Shown: piece after piece, positions 1 to 6,752 of the stretch
Numbering within the stretch: the first letter of the stretch is position 1
Layout: each line of letters begins with the position of its first letter
From: JAVKSL01 sp039583695
Lineage (GTDB): Bacteria; Actinomycetota; Acidimicrobiia; Acidimicrobiales; JAJPHD01
Assembly (NCBI GenBank): GCA_039583695.1
Contig: JAVKSL010000046.1
Location: forward strand, 1-23,983
Direction of reading: 5' to 3'
DNA: 23,983 nucleotides
Position numbers and translations under genes: made by a program
Notes under the pieces: generated by a model
What the model was told of the DNA's origin: nothing
Database searches by the model: none
Seen by the model: only the letters and a program-made list of their open reading frames with translations

Positions 1-730
1 CCGTGGCGCCCCTGGCGCCCCCGGCGCCGCCGACCCTGGCGCCGCCCCCCCCAGGGCCCCCGGCGCCGCCGCCGGCCTGGTCTACAGCCAGCCAGTTGGC
101 CCGAGCAGTCCGCCTGCCGACCTCGATGATGAGAAAGTAGCCCAGCACTGCAGCGATCCATAGTGCGACTGCGAACGAGCGCCCACCGGAGCTTCCCAGC
201 CCGGCGGTGAACAAGAACACGGCGAAGGCGGGGAGGACTCCCTCAACCGGCGCGCCAAGTCGAAACGCAGCGACGTCCGCCAAGACGCCCGCGAAACCGA
301 TCCCCAGGCAGGCCAGCCAGACAAGCCCCGGCGTTGCCGGCACGGGGGAGCGCAGGACGGCGATGTCCACCCTGGCTTGGGCCATTGCCTGGCTGATCGC
401 GCGCCAGGTGTGGGGGTCAGGGATCCCGAGCGCGGTGGACTGACCGAACATGAGCCAGGTAGACACCAGGGCGACCGCTGCGATACACACCGGCCCGAGC
501 AGGACCGGCGGAAAACGCCTCGACTGGCGCAGGCCATAGCACAAGCCGTGAGCGAGGAGCACTACGACCAGCACCGGGAGCAAGTACGAGTGACCCTCGA
601 ACAGCTGGCCCATACCCACGGCGGTCGCCACGGTGACTACGGCAAGAGCGATGGTGCTCACCAGACCCGTGCCCACTTCGGTGTTGCGCCGGCCGCTCCT
701 CCCCGGCTTGTCCAGCCGTCCTGTCCTCAA
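1..730 (-). CDS. TgpA-like transglutaminase, N-terminal membrane part (partial)
   Basis: This is the N-terminal part of a multi-pass membrane protein that runs off the left edge of the window. The minus strand stays open from a TTG at 730, whose TTGA overlaps the stop of the DUF58 gene, and no other convincing start is nearer. The translation shows about six hydrophobic helices, including STIALAVVTVATAVGMG, YLLPVLVVVLLAHGLC and SFAVALWIAAVLGYFLII, as in the DUF3488/TgpA N-terminal domain that precedes a periplasmic transglutaminase core. The core itself would lie outside the window. The order MoxR-DUF58-transglutaminase is a common bacterial operon and supports the call. After the last helix the protein becomes Gly/Ala-rich, encoded by GGCGCC-type repeats with a run of eight C on the plus strand (45-52), so the frame near the edge is less certain. 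The substrate is unknown. Confidence 0.72.
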   Translation of the reverse strand, partial: MRTGRLDKPGRSGRRNTEVGTGLVSTIALAVVTVATAVGMGQLFEGHSYLLPVLVVVLLAHGLCYGLRQSRRFPPVLLGPVCIAAVALVSTWLMFGQSTALGIPDPHTWRAISQAMAQARVDIAVLRSPVPATPGLVWLACLGIGFAGVLADVAAFRLGAPVEGVLPAFAVFLFTAGLGSSGGRSFAVALWIAAVLGYFLIIEVGRRTARANWLAVDQAGGGAGGPGGGGARVGGAGGARGAT

Positions 731-1944
731 GCGCTGGTCCCCCGTCTGGATCCGCTGAGTCGGTCAGCGCTTGGGACCGGCTGACTGTGGCGGAGACATT
801 CGTTCCACGGACCGACCAGGCTCTGCCCGGCCGTGACCGGGATAAGTCGGATGGCCCCACTGTCGTCCCTGCCGCCGGACTGCCCGCCGCCGGACTGCCC
901 GCCAGCGACCGCTATGACCAGGACTAACGCGTAACGTTCCGTTCGCATCTGGAATCCGCTCGGATCTGCCGATGTGACCACTACCAACGTGCCCCCGCCA
1001 GGGCCAGCTCCGAGAAGGCCTCTGGCAACCCCAGCCGGCTTGGGGGGAATCACCTTGGCCGCCGCCAGCCGGTCCAGGATGGCAGCGATATGGCCAGGCC
1101 CGTTGTTGTAGCCAGAGTCGTGTCCGGCAGTATCGGCGAAACGCACCAAAGTCGCCCTCGCGGCGCTGACCACGCTGGCTGCCGCTGACACAGCCGTCTC
1201 GAATGCCTCAGGGTCCCTCACCCCCAGGTCCAGGATCACGGTCGTGCGGTCCTGGAGCGGGTGGTCGTCCTGGCGGATCATCAGCTGGTCGCGCCGCGCA
1301 GAGGATGCCCAGTGCACCCGGCGGAGGTCGTCACCTGGCGCATACTCGCGCAGTGCGTAGAAGCTGTCCCCGGTCTGGCCCGCCAGCGCCGGCCTAGGTG
1401 TCCCGGCCGAAGCCGTCCCACCAGGCGAACGCGGGGGAGGAGCAATCAGCTCCACCCGTGGCAGCACTGTCAACGCGGACGAGCCGGCTACCGTTGACGC
1501 CCTGGCGGCGAGCCCAAAAGGATCCCTCACCTCCACCTCCAGCGGGCCAACCTCGAACACGCCTCTACGGTCGGCCACGAGGCGGTAGCTGGTCCGGCCT
1601 GCCCGCCCTGGAGCCATCGGTGCCACCAAGAATCTGAGCTCGCCGGCCTCGGAGGTCCCTCCATCGAAGCGATCCTGGGCCTCGACCAGGGGGGACCGCC
1701 GGGTCGAGGTGTTGGTGATGCCCAGCTCGACCTCGATACTGTCGCCCACCGACGCTCGATGGGGTCGGAGTCGCCGGGTGACCTCGACCTTGACCGGGCT
1801 GAGCCTCAGCCACCCGACAGCCGCGCCCGTAAGGATCAAGCCGGCGACGCCCACCACATACAGCTGGACCAGTCCCAGGATCCGGCCCAGCAGGAGCACT
1901 CCAAGAGCGCCCAGCATCACCTCCCAGCCCCTTCGTGTCGGCAC
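727..1944 (-). CDS. DUF58 domain membrane protein
   Basis: A 405-residue protein beginning at a GTG, 12 bases after the MoxR stop. Two hydrophobic helices lie at residues 8-45 (for example VMLGALGVLLLGRILGL), then a beta-rich region, then the DUF58 signature around residues 185-215: GDSFYALREYAPGDDLRRVHW followed by SSARRDQLMIRQ. The C-terminal half resembles a von Willebrand A-like fold (TTVILDLGVRDPEAFETA), but the DxSxS metal site is not intact. DUF58 proteins are encoded with MoxR ATPases and TgpA-type transglutaminases in many bacteria; the exact function is not established, although roles in assembling or maturing envelope proteins have been proposed. Near the C terminus a perfect 15-bp tandem duplication (871-900) encodes GGQSG twice. 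The stop overlaps the start of the next gene by three bases, implying coupling. Confidence 0.88.
   Translation of the reverse strand: MPTRRGWEVMLGALGVLLLGRILGLVQLYVVGVAGLILTGAAVGWLRLSPVKVEVTRRLRPHRASVGDSIEVELGITNTSTRRSPLVEAQDRFDGGTSEAGELRFLVAPMAPGRAGRTSYRLVADRRGVFEVGPLEVEVRDPFGLAARASTVAGSSALTVLPRVELIAPPPRSPGGTASAGTPRPALAGQTGDSFYALREYAPGDDLRRVHWASSARRDQLMIRQDDHPLQDRTTVILDLGVRDPEAFETAVSAAASVVSAARATLVRFADTAGHDSGYNNGPGHIAAILDRLAAAKVIPPKPAGVARGLLGAGPGGGTLVVVTSADPSGFQMRTERYALVLVIAVAGGQSGGGQSGGRDDSGAIRLIPVTAGQSLVGPWNECLRHSQPVPSADRLSGSRRGTSA
871..900 (-). repeat. 15-bp tandem duplication inside the DUF58 gene
   Basis: Two identical 15-bp copies (plus-strand unit GCCGCCGGACTGCCC) lie head to tail and stay in frame, giving GGQSGGGQSGG in the protein tail. 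The perfect identity suggests a recent slippage event in a disordered segment. Confidence 0.9.
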
Positions 1945-1956
1945 CTCAGCCAGCCT

Positions 1957-2955
1957 TCATCGAAGGGCGCCGACACCCGGCACTGGCAAACGCGCCACAA
2001 TGTCCTCGAGGACCTCGCCAGCATCCTGCGTGCCCGCCGAGGGTGAGACCACGAGCCGATGCGACAGGACCGGCCCGACCATCTCCTTCACGTCGTCGGG
2101 GGTCACAAAGCCTTTCCCGGCGGCGGCAGCGCAGGATCGGGATGCCTTGAGCAAAGCCAGGGCGGCACGCGGCGACATCCCGAGAGCCAGGTCCGGATGG
2201 TTGCGAGTCACCCGGGCCAGGTCCACCAGGTATCCTTTGAGAGCAGGAGCGACGTAGGTGAGCTGGGCGGTCCCCACCATGGCCAGGACGTCGGACGGAC
2301 TGGCGACCGGTCCGAGGCTGGCGATCACCGGGGTCGCGCTGTGGGTTTCCAGCATCGCAATCTCATCGGCTCGCGAGGGATAGCCCACGGCGATGCGCAT
2401 CAGGAAGCGATCCAGCTGGCTCTCTGGCAGGAGGTAGGTCCCCTCGTTACCCATCGGGTTCTGGGTGGCAACGACCATGAACGGTGCCGGGAGCTGGTAG
2501 GTGGTGCCGTCAACGCTGACCTGGTTCTCCTCCATTGCCTCCAAAAGGGCGGACTGGGTCTTGGGCGAGGCCCGGTTGATCTCGTCACCAACCACGATGT
2601 TGGCGAATATCCCGCCAGGGTGGAAAGCGAAGCTGGCCCGGGAACGGTCGTACACGCTGACCCCGGTGACATCCGAAGGCAGCAGGTCCGGGGTGAACTG
2701 GATGCGGCTGCAGCGGCAGTCGATGGAGAGGGCCAGCGCCTTGGCCAGGCTGGTCTTGCCCACGCCGGGCACGTCCTCGATGAGCAGGTGCCCCTCCGAC
2801 ATCAGGCACACCAGCGCCAGGCGAATCACCCCGTCCCGGCCCTGAATGACCCGCCCGATGTTGGAAGCAATCGCTTCGAAGCAGGCGACAAGGTCGAAGC
2901 CACGCGCCGTCGCCGTTCCCTGCCTCACCAACGTCACGCCCCTTCTCTTCGACAA
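1957..2955 (-). CDS. MoxR family AAA+ ATPase
   Basis: A 332-residue AAA_3/MoxR ATPase. The Walker A loop GVGKTS is at residues 64-69 within EDVPGVGKTSLAKAL, the Walker B/DE pair is at about 124-125 in VVGDEINRASPKTQSALLEAM, and a sensor-1 type segment follows in ATQNPMGNEGTYLLPESQLD with arginine-finger candidates in DRFLMR. MoxR proteins are chaperone-like ATPases paired with von Willebrand A or DUF58 proteins, which fits the DUF58 gene 12 bases downstream. The listed start is TTG at 2955. A GTG six codons later (2937) directly follows GAGAAGGGGC, a better ribosome binding site, and may be the true start; the residues between carry no domain. It is the first gene of the minus-strand operon and faces the small plus-strand gene at 3082 across a 126-bp divergent spacer. 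Confidence 0.93.
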   Translation of the reverse strand: MSKRRGVTLVRQGTATARGFDLVACFEAIASNIGRVIQGRDGVIRLALVCLMSEGHLLIEDVPGVGKTSLAKALALSIDCRCSRIQFTPDLLPSDVTGVSVYDRSRASFAFHPGGIFANIVVGDEINRASPKTQSALLEAMEENQVSVDGTTYQLPAPFMVVATQNPMGNEGTYLLPESQLDRFLMRIAVGYPSRADEIAMLETHSATPVIASLGPVASPSDVLAMVGTAQLTYVAPALKGYLVDLARVTRNHPDLALGMSPRAALALLKASRSCAAAAGKGFVTPDDVKEMVGPVLSHRLVVSPSAGTQDAGEVLEDIVARLPVPGVGALR

Positions 2956-3081
2956 CCGGCAGGCGCAACCTTAGGCGGCCTATCGGGTTACCCTCGCGGG
3001 AGTGGCTTTCTACGAAATTGTGCACCTGTGCTGGGCGGCCCTCGTGCCCGCTCCAGCCGGTGTTGTTCCCACCGGGCTCTG

Positions 3082-3321
3082 ATGAATGTCCTGGTGGCGG
3101 TGCTCTGCCGCCCACGTTTGTGGCTCACCGCAGTCTCGGTCGTGTTGCTCACGGCACGCACGCGATGGTGGAGGCGCTGGCCGTTCCTTCCGATGCCGCC
3201 AAGCCCGTGGGTCCAGTTCCGCTTGGAGTGTGTCACGGGGAGCCGGGGTGGCCGGTTGGCAGCCGAAGACGTGGTCGCCTGGCTAGAATGGTGCAAGGAC
3301 ACGGGCCTGCGCCCACGCTAG
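3082..3321 (+). CDS. Conserved small hypothetical protein (79 aa)
   Basis: A short gene starting ATG at 3082 and ending TAG at 3319-3321. The frame is open far upstream only because it is the antisense of moxR, so the ATG is chosen where the coding pattern begins: MNVLVAVLCRPRLWLTAVSV. The protein has a basic, Trp-rich centre (RWWRRWPFLPMPPSPW) and ends with AAEDVVAWLEWCKDTGLRPR. This layout (arginine-rich start, WWRR-P-FLP-P, FRL, then D-V-V-x-W/Y-L-x-W-C near the end) matches, from memory, a short uncharacterised protein common in actinobacteria, especially Acidimicrobiia. No function is known. It may be a peripheral membrane or nucleic-acid-binding protein given its basic aromatic stretch, but that is a guess. 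It precedes the HNH gene in the same direction. Confidence 0.68.
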   Translation: MNVLVAVLCRPRLWLTAVSVVLLTARTRWWRRWPFLPMPPSPWVQFRLECVTGSRGGRLAAEDVVAWLEWCKDTGLRPR

Positions 3322-3352
3322 GCTTAGGCTCATGCCGGTACCACTACCCAGA

Positions 3353-3417
3353 CCTGGGCTGCCAGCTCCGCTCGTCGGCGGGGCTCGGGTGAGCCGGGGG
3401 CCCAGGGACTGACGAGC
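3353..3417 (+). other. Inverted-repeat cluster in leader of the HNH gene
   Basis: The 104-bp gap before the HNH gene holds three perfect inverted pairs: CCTGGGC (3353-3359) with GCCCAGG (3400-3406), GCTCGTC (3370-3376) with GACGAGC (3411-3417), and the hairpin GGCTC-gggt-GAGCC (3382-3395). The two 7-bp helices cross, so they would be mutually exclusive or form a pseudoknot. No function is shown; chance pairing is possible in G+C-rich DNA. Confidence 0.35.
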
Positions 3418-3425
3418 GTCGAGCC

Positions 3426-3956
3426 GTGAGTCGAGCTTTGATCCTCAACGCTACCTACGAGGCCCTCTGCGTGGTGCCGTCCCGGCGGGCGCTGATGCTG
3501 GTGTTGGCGGACAAGGCTGAGCTGCTGCACGCCACTGGACAGTGCTTTCACTCGGAGCGTGCAACGTTCCCCGAGCCTTCGGTCGTGCGTCTCACGTACT
3601 TCGTGAAGGTTCCATATCAGAGGCGAGTCGTGCTCAATCGCCGGGCCGTGTTCGCCCGGGATGGCCACCGCTGCCAGTACTGCGGCGCTGACGCGGAGAA
3701 CATCGACCACATCATCCCGAGGAGCCGAGGAGGCACCCACACCTGGGAGAACGTGGTTGCTGCATGTCGTGGCTGCAACTCCCGCAAGGAAGATCGGCTC
3801 CTGACCGAGGCCGGCCTCACCCTGCGCCAGGCCCCGGTCCAGCCCCGCGAGCGGATCTGGCTGTACGCGAGCGGCGGGATCCACGCCGACTGGGAGCCGT
3901 ACCTGGGGCCGCTGTCGTTGGTCAGGGATGCTGGTCCAGCGACCCTGTCGGCATAG
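3426..3956 (+). CDS. HNH endonuclease family protein
   Basis: A 176-residue protein starting GTG at 3426 with the sequence SRALILNATYEALCVVPSRR, the usual opening of a widespread bacterial HNH family. The nuclease module is at residues 80-121: zinc-binding C83-x2-C86 (CQYCG), the catalytic D94-H95 (IDHIIPRSRGG), N109 (WENVVAACRGC) and C114-x2-C117-N118 (CRGCNSRK). All four cysteines and the HNH residues are present, so the protein should be active as a metal-dependent nuclease, but the biological target of this family is unknown. No methylase, intron or toxin partner is next to it. It seems to be a housekeeping-type gene in this chromosome neighbourhood, followed closely by a lipoate-ligase-like gene. 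Confidence 0.92.
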   Translation: MSRALILNATYEALCVVPSRRALMLVLADKAELLHATGQCFHSERATFPEPSVVRLTYFVKVPYQRRVVLNRRAVFARDGHRCQYCGADAENIDHIIPRSRGGTHTWENVVAACRGCNSRKEDRLLTEAGLTLRQAPVQPRERIWLYASGGIHADWEPYLGPLSLVRDAGPATLSA

Positions 3957-3975
3957 CGCGGCCGCCGGTTGGGCT

Positions 3976-4638
3976 GTGACGAGGATCAGTGGCACTGCAG
4001 GGGCGTTGCACTCGCGTTGCTTGTGGGATGGCGCGCCGGAGCGCCGGGTCTGGCTCTGCGAGTGCACCCGCTGCGCCGTGGTCCTGGGTAGCACCCAGCC
4101 ATGCGACCATGTCGATGCCGCTCGAGCGTTGGCTGGGAATGTGGACGTGGTTCGCCGCCGCAGCGGCGGGGGAGCCGTGTTGGTCATCCCGGGGGAGACG
4201 ATCTGGGTGGACCTGGCGCTGCCGCGCGGCGATCGGCTGTGGGAGACCGACGTGGGGAGGGCATTCGAGTGGCTGGGGCGGGCCTGGGCTGATGCGCTGG
4301 AATCGCTTGGCCTGGGACCTGCCGTCGTCCACACGGGACCCTTGCTGCGCCACGAGTGGTCGTCACGGGCTTGTTTCGCCGGCCTTGGACCTGGAGAGGT
4401 CACTCTGGCCGGGCGAAAGGTAGTCGGCATATCGCAGCGTCGCTCTCGCGAGGGGGCGGTCTTCTCGTGCGCCGCATATGTGGGCTCCGGGTTGTACGGT
4501 CTCGGCGATCTCCTGGTGCTGGACGACGAGGATCGAGCACGGGTAACCGTCGCCCTCGAGGATCGTGCGGCGCCGCTGGGGGCCTCGCTCGTCAAGCCAG
4601 CGGACGTCGAGGCGGCGCTGCTGTCCTGCCTGCCATAG
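3976..4638 (+). CDS. Lipoate-protein ligase A-like protein
   Basis: A 220-residue member of the BPL/LplA catalytic domain family. The visible motifs are VVLGSTQ (substrate-pocket strand), VVRRRSGGGAVLVIPGETIW (the RRxxGGGAV loop that binds lipoyl- or biotinyl-AMP) and AGRKVVGISQRR, which holds the catalytic lysine position of LplA (GRKxxG). The family ligates or transfers lipoic acid or octanoate to E2 and GcvH domains; which substrate is used here cannot be told from sequence. The start GTG at 3976 is chosen because the family usually begins just before an xVTRxxGTAxxLHxR segment; an ATG at 3928 in the same frame would overlap the HNH gene by 29 bases. No lipoate-dependent enzyme genes are nearby. 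Confidence 0.8.
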   Translation: MTRISGTAGALHSRCLWDGAPERRVWLCECTRCAVVLGSTQPCDHVDAARALAGNVDVVRRRSGGGAVLVIPGETIWVDLALPRGDRLWETDVGRAFEWLGRAWADALESLGLGPAVVHTGPLLRHEWSSRACFAGLGPGEVTLAGRKVVGISQRRSREGAVFSCAAYVGSGLYGLGDLLVLDDEDRARVTVALEDRAAPLGASLVKPADVEAALLSCLP

Positions 4639-4680
4639 CTTCTGGTTTTATTGGCCGTGACGAATGGGTACAAGGTTGAT

Positions 4681-4953
4681 ATGAACAACCAAGCTGGTAG
4701 CGGGCTCCTGGGGCTGGGAGTGGTCTTGGCCGCGATCGGGGCGATTCTCGATTACGCGGTCACCGTCCAGGCCACAGGTTTCAACATCAACGAGATCGGG
4801 TTGATCATCCTGATTGTCGGGATCGTGTCCTTTGTGGTCGGGTTGGCTGTGCTGGCCCTCGGTTCCCACAATCGGACCATTGTGCGCGAGGACGTGCGCA
4901 ATGTACCTGGTGGCCAGACCCGAATCACCGAGCGCGACGAGCGCTTGCCGTAG
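4681..4953 (+). CDS. Small two-helix membrane protein (DUF6458-like)
   Basis: A 90-residue protein with two hydrophobic helices: GLLGLGVVLAAIGAILDYAV near the N terminus and a second at LIILIVGIVSFVVGLAVLAL, separated by a short loop (GFNINEIG). A polar, charged tail ends TRITERDERLP. The arrangement of a glycine-rich first helix, a short V/N-x-x-E/D-x-x-G loop and a second helix is that of the small actinobacterial membrane family annotated as DUF6458, whose function is unknown. ATG 4681 is preferred over the upstream in-frame TTG at 4651 because AAGG lies a suitable distance before it. It is convergent with the AbiEi-like gene, 50 bp between the stops. Confidence 0.78.
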   Translation: MNNQAGSGLLGLGVVLAAIGAILDYAVTVQATGFNINEIGLIILIVGIVSFVVGLAVLALGSHNRTIVREDVRNVPGGQTRITERDERLP

Positions 4954-5003
4954 ACCGAGCGGTGTGCGGTGCAGGTAGCGTCGAGTCCGGCCCAGGCCCA
5001 GAC

Positions 5004-5942
5004 TCAGGAGCCCCGGTGGCCGATCCGGCTCAACTCCGTCCTGATGATGTTGCAGAGGCTCTTGCTGCCCTCCTCCTGAAGGAGCCTTGGCGTGATCTCA
5101 ACGATGTCCCAACCGCAGGCACGCAGGGCCAGGATGCGCTTGCGATCCGCGTGGAACTGCGCGGGCGCGCTGTGCCTGCGCAGACTCTGCAACTCCAAGC
5201 CCAAGTGGACGGCGGGCCACGCCAGGTCCAGCCTGGCCACGAAGGTGCCGTCGGTCCAAACCTCGTGCTGTCGTACTGGCTTGGGCAGCCCGTGGGCGAC
5301 GATCGAACGTTCTAACCTCATCTCTGCGATGCTGTCCGGCGGTGGGCCGCACTCCCACTTGGCCAGCACCTCGAGGAGCCGCGGTGGCTTTGGCCCTCTC
5401 CGCCCTTTCTTCAGTTGGGACAGGTCGTCGATGCTCACAATTTTGCGGCAGACGACGTCGTCCACCACCTCGGTGAGGGCGTCCTCTGATACGCACCCCG
5501 CGAGGTCGACCACGGTGCGAAGAGCGTTGGTCACCGGGATGTGGTGGAGTGTGGTCAGGTCGGCTTGGTCGAGCCTCCTCGACCAATGGACACGACCGAG
5601 CTGTCGGGCCCGCTCCCCGTTCGCCCCGTGGCGGATGGTTATCTCAGTGCTCCCAGGTCGGATCCCGCTGAAGCCCCAGAGCACTCCCGCCGAATGGTGC
5701 GAGGCGACTGACCCTGGGCCGCCGAGCAGGCAGGCGGCGAGGACACGCTGCTCCCAGGTCATCGGCATGCCGGCCATGCGGTAGAGACCGCGACCGACGG
5801 CGATCCATCGCCCCATCTCGAGTCGAGTCCTGATCATCTGCGCCGTGAGGCCCAGCGCGATGGCCTCGGACCTGACGATCAGGCCATGACGCCTCGCGGC
5901 GGCGTCGAACGCCACCGCAGCATCGAGGCTGACGTGTTTCAT
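5004..5942 (-). CDS. AbiEi-type N-terminal plus DUF559-like C-terminal protein
   Basis: A 312-residue protein starting ATG at 5942. The N-terminal ~50 residues (RRHGLIVRSEAIALGLTAQM and GRWIAVGRGLYRMAG) form the winged-helix domain seen in AbiEi antitoxins of type IV toxin-antitoxin systems. The middle contains HHSAGVLWGFSG and the conserved TLHHIPVTNALRTVVDLAG. The last ~90 residues resemble the DUF559/Vsr-like PD-(D/E)xK fold: VARLDLAWPAVHLGLELQS, then DRKRILALRACGWDIVEIT. The acidic and QxS-type residues replace the more usual ExD/K pattern, so nuclease activity is uncertain. Such proteins are very common in actinobacterial genomes and usually occur alone; no AbiEii nucleotidyltransferase toxin is adjacent here, so an active toxin-antitoxin role is not supported. 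It is divergent from mraZ. Confidence 0.85.
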   Translation of the reverse strand: MKHVSLDAAVAFDAAARRHGLIVRSEAIALGLTAQMIRTRLEMGRWIAVGRGLYRMAGMPMTWEQRVLAACLLGGPGSVASHHSAGVLWGFSGIRPGSTEITIRHGANGERARQLGRVHWSRRLDQADLTTLHHIPVTNALRTVVDLAGCVSEDALTEVVDDVVCRKIVSIDDLSQLKKGRRGPKPPRLLEVLAKWECGPPPDSIAEMRLERSIVAHGLPKPVRQHEVWTDGTFVARLDLAWPAVHLGLELQSLRRHSAPAQFHADRKRILALRACGWDIVEITPRLLQEEGSKSLCNIIRTELSRIGHRGS

Positions 5943-6066
5943 GCACCAATGATGCCCGAAGGGTGTGACAATCCACTTGACTGGGTGAAGTGGTAGTGGT
6001 TTTGGTTGGTATGGACCTCAAATCGCTACCACTCTGGTCGGACGGGGCTGTTTGTGGCTCCCGGGG

Positions 6067-6095
6067 TTGACAAGTGGTGAGATAGGGAGTAAAGT
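6067..6095 (+). promoter_or_regulatory. Primary promoter of the dcw cluster
   Basis: TTGACA at 6067-6072 and TAAAGT at 6090-6095 are separated by exactly 17 bases, a near-consensus housekeeping sigma promoter. Transcription would begin near 6102, giving a leader of about 55 bases before the mraZ GTG. Confidence 0.78.
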
Positions 6096-6120
6096 GGCGG
6101 CTAGTGGTTCAAAGGGGAGG
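6071..6120 (+). promoter_or_regulatory. MraZ operator: five 10-bp direct repeats
   Basis: Five consecutive decamers share a G-rich core in the same place: caAGTGGtga, gaTAGGGagt, aaAGTGGcgg, ctAGTGGttc and aaAGGGGagg. MraZ is known to bind tandem G-rich 5-bp boxes spaced one helical turn apart upstream of its own gene (TGGGN boxes in Escherichia coli, AAAGTG-type boxes in Mycoplasma). The array covers the promoter spacer, the -10 element and the start site, so bound MraZ should block transcription. Confidence 0.75.
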
Positions 6121-6156
6121 ATCCCCTGGCACGAATCGGGAGCTTGGTGGACGTAA

Positions 6157-6600
6157 GTGGCTGCAGCGAGGTTTTTCGGGAGGTTCGAGCATTCGCTCGA
6201 CGCGAAGGGGCGGGTGATCCTGCCGGTGAAGTTCCGCGTTCCGTTTGCCGAGGGCGGTTACCTCACCCTCTTTCACGAGCGCTGCTTGGCCTTGTGGACC
6301 TCCGAGGAGTTCGAGCGCCAGATGGTGGCTCTGCACGAAGCCGCAGCGGCGGGGCAGTCGCAGCGCAACCTTGCCCGGGTGTGGGCATCTGGCTCTCACG
6401 AGGTAGAGGTGGATCGTCAGGGTCGGATGGCGATACCGGCAGAGCTGCGCAAGTTCGCCGGGCTCACTGGCGATGTGCTCATCAACGGGGCCATCGACCG
6501 GGTGGAGCTATGGGACCCGGCTGTGTGGGAAGCCAAGGTCAAGCCCGCAGAGCTGATACTCATCGACAGCCTCAAAGAAGAAATGAGCTCTGTTTCATGA
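6157..6600 (+). CDS. mraZ: Transcriptional regulator MraZ
   Basis: A 147-residue protein with the two AbrB-like halves typical of MraZ: FEHSLDAKGRVILPVKFR at residues ~10-27 and HEVEVDRQGRMAIPAELRKF at ~81-100. Each half carries the DxxGR DNA-binding signature, and the length is normal for the family. MraZ assembles as a ring and represses the first dcw promoter. The start is GTG 6157, preceded by GGTGGA at a suitable distance. Directly upstream is a promoter overlaid by five G-rich decamers that fit its operator, so autoregulation is likely. A 152-bp structured leader separates it from rsmH, an unusual gap in an otherwise overlapping operon. Confidence 0.96.
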   Translation: MAAARFFGRFEHSLDAKGRVILPVKFRVPFAEGGYLTLFHERCLALWTSEEFERQMVALHEAAAAGQSQRNLARVWASGSHEVEVDRQGRMAIPAELRKFAGLTGDVLINGAIDRVELWDPAVWEAKVKPAELILIDSLKEEMSSVS

Positions 6601-6752
6601 CTGGTCCGGAAGGCCGGTCAGAGTTGGCGAGCGTGATTCGGCTCGTTCGTAGCCCCTCGACTAGCGCGGTGGAAGACTCCTATTCCGCCCACTTCCATCC
6701 AAGTCGATCGGGGAGACAACCCGACGGCGCACTGCCGGTCGAGGGGCTGCGT
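6601..6752 (+). promoter_or_regulatory. Structured leader of rsmH, candidate mraW RNA motif
   Basis: The spacer between mraZ and rsmH folds into an ordered structure. Bases 6648-6662 pair with 6737-6751 over 15 consecutive positions (13 Watson-Crick plus two G-U), and the 3' strand contains GAGGGG (6741-6746), the rsmH Shine-Dalgarno. Inside this helix sit hairpin GGTGGAA-n8-TTCCGCC (6668-6689, one G-U) and hairpin TCGGG-gagacaa-CCCGA (6708-6724). Just upstream are CGAGC-n8-GCTCG (6628-6645) and a CCGG-aagg-CCGG hairpin (6606-6617). An RNA motif named mraW is known in actinobacteria in exactly this location; I propose that this is an instance, but I could not compare it with the covariance model. 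Confidence 0.7.

Noticed and set aside
2059..3081. Long plus-strand frame upstream of the small 79-aa gene
   Set aside because: This part is antisense to moxR; only the final 79 codons from 3082 look like a protein.
3330..4688. 452-codon minus-strand frame opposite the HNH and lipoate-ligase-like genes
   Set aside because: Composition is Arg/Ser/Pro-rich with no family motif, while both opposing plus-strand genes have clear domain signatures.
4983..5005. GAGTC-n13-GACTC inverted repeat between two convergent genes as a terminator
   Set aside because: The stem is short, the loop long, there is no T tract, and it overlaps a stop codon.
6144..6752. N-terminal extension of rsmH reaching into mraZ
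   Set aside because: The residues are unlike RsmH, overlap mraZ in another frame, and the ATG at 6753 has both the binding site and the family N terminus.
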